A stretch of DNA of 64,000 bases from [Phialemoniopsis] sp. UDSM-2020 (Eukaryota; Ascomycota; Sordariomycetes; Thyridiales; Thyridiaceae): contig JAEILZ010000008.1 in assembly GCA_018873225.1 (NCBI GenBank), positions 1,426,001 through 1,490,000 of the forward strand. The letters run 5' to 3'. Shown one piece after another: positions 60,153 to 64,000 of the stretch (its first letter is position 1; every line of letters begins with the position of its first letter). The notes under the pieces are model-generated. The model was given only the letters and a program-made list of their open reading frames with translations. It was not told the origin of the DNA and ran no database searches. The position numbers and the translations under genes are program-made.

Positions 60153-60978
60153 GGCTCCCCAATGGTGTGGCGGAATGTGCGGAGTGTGCGATGGCAGTTT
60201 GGGCGTTGACCTGATCGCGGCTGTATGGTTCCTTGACCGATTCATCGTTTTGCTTTATATGGCATCGTTTGCTCTCAATTGTGGTATTCGTGCGTTTCTT
60301 GCTCTCGAGAAGAGTCTACATTACGGCACCCAGTTGATTATCTGGAGAAAATAGAGGTTCTCTTGCAGACGAGGATCTCCTCATGGGCATGATCCTCTTG
60401 GTTGGACCATTTGGAGATGTCTGAAGGGGCACTATTCAGAATGGCGGCGTCAAGCGGAAGGGATTGCGGAGAAAAACATCACTTTTGTATGATAGCTCAA
60501 TCGGAAGTTCTCTATTTACTTGCTCTAGTCTTCTTATCAGGGTAGCGAGTAATAAGCACCTTGATTCCCTCACTGCTACGAAACTTCAAACCTCGCTGCC
60601 CTCTCAGGAACAATCCGCCCGATGATACGAGATGGGTAAGTGCTTCCCTCGTCTTCTTCAACAAAACACACTCGCCGAGGCAGGGAACAGCTTTTCTTCG
60701 GATCATATTATATCTTTGATTTAGAAGCTTGTGTATCTTGCCGCGATCTATGTAATCATTATGCTTTTGTATTAGACACCCATTCTGTCTCTCGTTCTCA
60801 TGTTCACATGAACAGGGGGAGGGAATACAGAGAAGGGGAGAAAACGCTGACTATGCACCACAAATCATCTCCCCCCTTTTTTCTTGCTCTTCTTCCTCCC
60901 TTTCTTTTGGGGCAGTTTCCGAAGCAAAACTCATGCGCCTTTCATAATCAGACCAAAGGCAGACTAGGCAGGCTCCAC
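60153..60978. other. intergenic region between convergent SIN3 and ERG10
   Basis: About 0.8 kb between two stop codons, containing both 3' UTRs. A T-rich run lies near 60876-60910. No other element. Confidence 0.5.
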
Positions 60979-62440
<1,462 letters not shown>

Positions 62441-63082
62441 TTTGGGGATTAAGATCGAATTGGTATCTTGGAACTATTGAATGGGAAGAAGGATCGAGAG
62501 ATGTGCAAAGACAAAGGAGTAGGAGACAAATCACTGTAGTATCTTTTGCGCGGACTGAAAATGTTGGGGCAGCTCTTTGGAGGTAACTTTTCTCACCGCT
62601 ATCGCACACACTGGCGGCGCAAAACCCCACCATCGAATGGGTGTGATGGGACGAGATGGGCAGTGCATGGTGTGTGCGTGGACACTGCAGGGGTATGTGT
62701 ACGTTGCTTGTGTAGCGCAGCGAACCCGCTGAACTACCGCGGAGTTGCAGTGATCAATCAAATCAAATTGACTATTCTGGCTAGCCAGGAACGCAGCCAA
62801 GCAACCCTGTGTCCTGTCGCTGGGCCAAGATGGCAATACCGGAGCCAGCAAGGAGAGGGGCAGTTCCACGCCCGACTCGCTCCGATCTTAGGCGGAGCGT
62901 CACTTCACTAGGGGGCGCCATTCCGGTGGAGACGCCCGGCAGCATCCCGAGCGAGTATCCGTGCATACTCGCGCCGAGGTGGTTCGGCGGCTCGGGTGTG
63001 TCTTGAAGGGGTGAGTAAACACCTAGGTAGTTCTAGGTTGAGTAAATACCAAGGTAATTGTCAACGACACTAAAGCGTCTAA
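62441..63082. other. intergenic region
   Basis: About 640 bp: ERG10 promoter and leader (minus strand) and the 3' flank of the HET-domain gene. Nothing else recognised. Confidence 0.5.
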
Positions 63083-64000
63083 TCAGAAGATGGAGACCTC
63101 TGCCCACCGGCCAAAGCAGTGGTGTCTGCTCTCGCTGGTCCTTTGGCAAGCAGGAGAAAAGAGGCACAATTCCCGAGAGTTCACGGCGCAAAGGCCGATC
63201 CGTCTGAAAGATTGGCGATGCGACCACCATTGCAGCCTTGATGGTTGTGTTTCCGTCAAGACCAAGCAATACTGCGCAAGTAGTTGGCTGTTGTACCCTC
63301 CTTCACAGAGTAAGAGACAGGCAACTTGACGCACTTCTTTCATTCTCTTTCCAGGGCGGACTATATCATCCATTTCCGTCTCCTCAAGGAGGGGACGGGG
63401 ATCAGCCAGGAATGTTGCTTTATAAAACGTCTGATCCCTGTAGTCTTTACCGCTGTCTTTCTCGATTGACAATGCGATCTTCTTTGCGTCGAATGTTGCA
63501 GGGAAGTCACCGTCCCTGCGTGGAGGCGGCCGTCTCCAAAAGTAAATATCTCCTTCGACCCTGAAAGCCTGGACGACAGGTCCACCTATGTCAAGTTGAC
63601 CGGTGAAACTGGAAAAATCAAAGTCGTTCCTTCTCGTGGCCGACAGGCTTCTGACGTCTGCTACCGGCTTCAATTGTTCAACCTTGAGATCAAGGTATCG
63701 CTGATGGGGATGCCACAGCCTGTATGATATTGGGCCATTCACGGATATCCAGGACCAGGACGGAGCTTCGATGGAGGGCCTGCATGGTTTGTAATCTGCC
63801 GGATTGACGAACCACATCAATGATCTAATGGCATCCCTCTCCCAGATGCCTAACACACAGGAGTCACCCAATATCATGCTCATCTGGCCCATCACGCCGC
63901 TGAGAGCGATATACCTGTCACTTCCATACGTCAACTTTCGTTTCGTGTACTCTTGGACGACCTTACGCCACAGCCAATAACCATTGGGAGGCGAAATCGA
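63083..64000 (-). CDS. HET-domain (heterokaryon incompatibility-like) protein, 5' end cut
   Basis: The frame is open from the window end (64000) to TGA at 63083-63085, giving 305 C-terminal residues. The N-terminal part visible reads WLWRKVVQEYTKRKLTYGSD then RYIALSGVM, matching the W..VV..YT.R.LT...D.L.ALSG block that follows the HET core, and APSWSW, another standard block. After that the sequence is variable, with YCLVLTE and FRRIGLCAV near the end, typical of this family's C-termini. HET proteins mediate non-self recognition and cell death after hyphal fusion, but most members are untested. The HET core and start codon lie outside the window. No frameshift or stop is seen in the part present. 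Confidence 0.85.
   Translation of the reverse strand, partial: SISPPNGYWLWRKVVQEYTKRKLTYGSDRYIALSGVMGQMSMILGDSCVLGIWERDAIRSLMWFVNPADYKPCRPSIEAPSWSWISVNGPISYRLWHPHQRYLDLKVEQLKPVADVRSLSATRRNDFDFSSFTGQLDIGGPVVQAFRVEGDIYFWRRPPPRRDGDFPATFDAKKIALSIEKDSGKDYRDQTFYKATFLADPRPLLEETEMDDIVRPGKRMKEVRQVACLLLCEGGYNSQLLAQYCLVLTETQPSRLQWWSHRQSFRRIGLCAVNSRELCLFSPACQRTSESRHHCFGRWAEVSIF

Overview
The window reads as nuclear chromosomal DNA of a filamentous ascomycete, most likely a member of the Sordariomycetes. This is inferred from several signs. Coding genes carry short GT-AG introns of about 50 to 160 nt. There is a lone, dispersed 5S rRNA gene instead of a tandem array, a HET-domain gene, and a PNGase-like protein with the Cys-to-Val change known from Neurospora. 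Coding genes have strong C/G third-position bias, which produces long antisense shadow frames. I found no prokaryotic, viral or intact transposon genes and no CRISPR array.

Layout: 1-10.9 kb holds no gene I can recognise. At 10.9-11.0 kb lies a sequence-divergent but fold-preserving 5S rRNA gene. From 11.9 to 25.8 kb is a dense block: an NmrA/epimerase-type Rossmann protein; tail-to-tail with it a GH36 raffinose-synthase/Sip1-type alpha-galactosyl enzyme; mitochondrial processing peptidase beta (divergent from the GH36 gene); an orphan protein with an internal 45-codon duplication; nicotinate phosphoribosyltransferase; and, divergent from it, the SSU-processome WD protein Utp4. The stretch 25.8-30.4 kb has no recognised gene and ends in a long pyrimidine-rich leader for a PNGase-like protein. 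Next come mitoribosomal mS38/Cox24 and the RNA cytidine acetyltransferase Kre33/NAT10. They are followed by a single-pass membrane protein of unknown family, tail-to-tail with an MFS hexose transporter.

The stretch 44.0-49.6 kb again has no recognisable gene. It is followed by a soluble fumarate reductase fused to cytochrome b5, a small secreted fasciclin-domain protein, the Sin3 corepressor, cytosolic acetoacetyl-CoA thiolase (Erg10) and, cut by the window end, a HET-domain gene.

Most genes are conserved housekeeping functions: ribosome biogenesis (Utp4, Kre33), mitochondrial import and translation (MPP-beta, mS38), NAD supply and redox balance (Npt1, fumarate reductase), the first sterol step (Erg10) and chromatin repression (Sin3). 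They do not form one pathway. I see no convincing new multi-gene system. The items most worth a second look are the divergent 5S gene, the duplicated orphan protein, the PNGase-like gene with its uORFs, and a possibly relict reading frame next to the 5S gene. All exon boundaries were read by eye from splice consensus and frame continuity.
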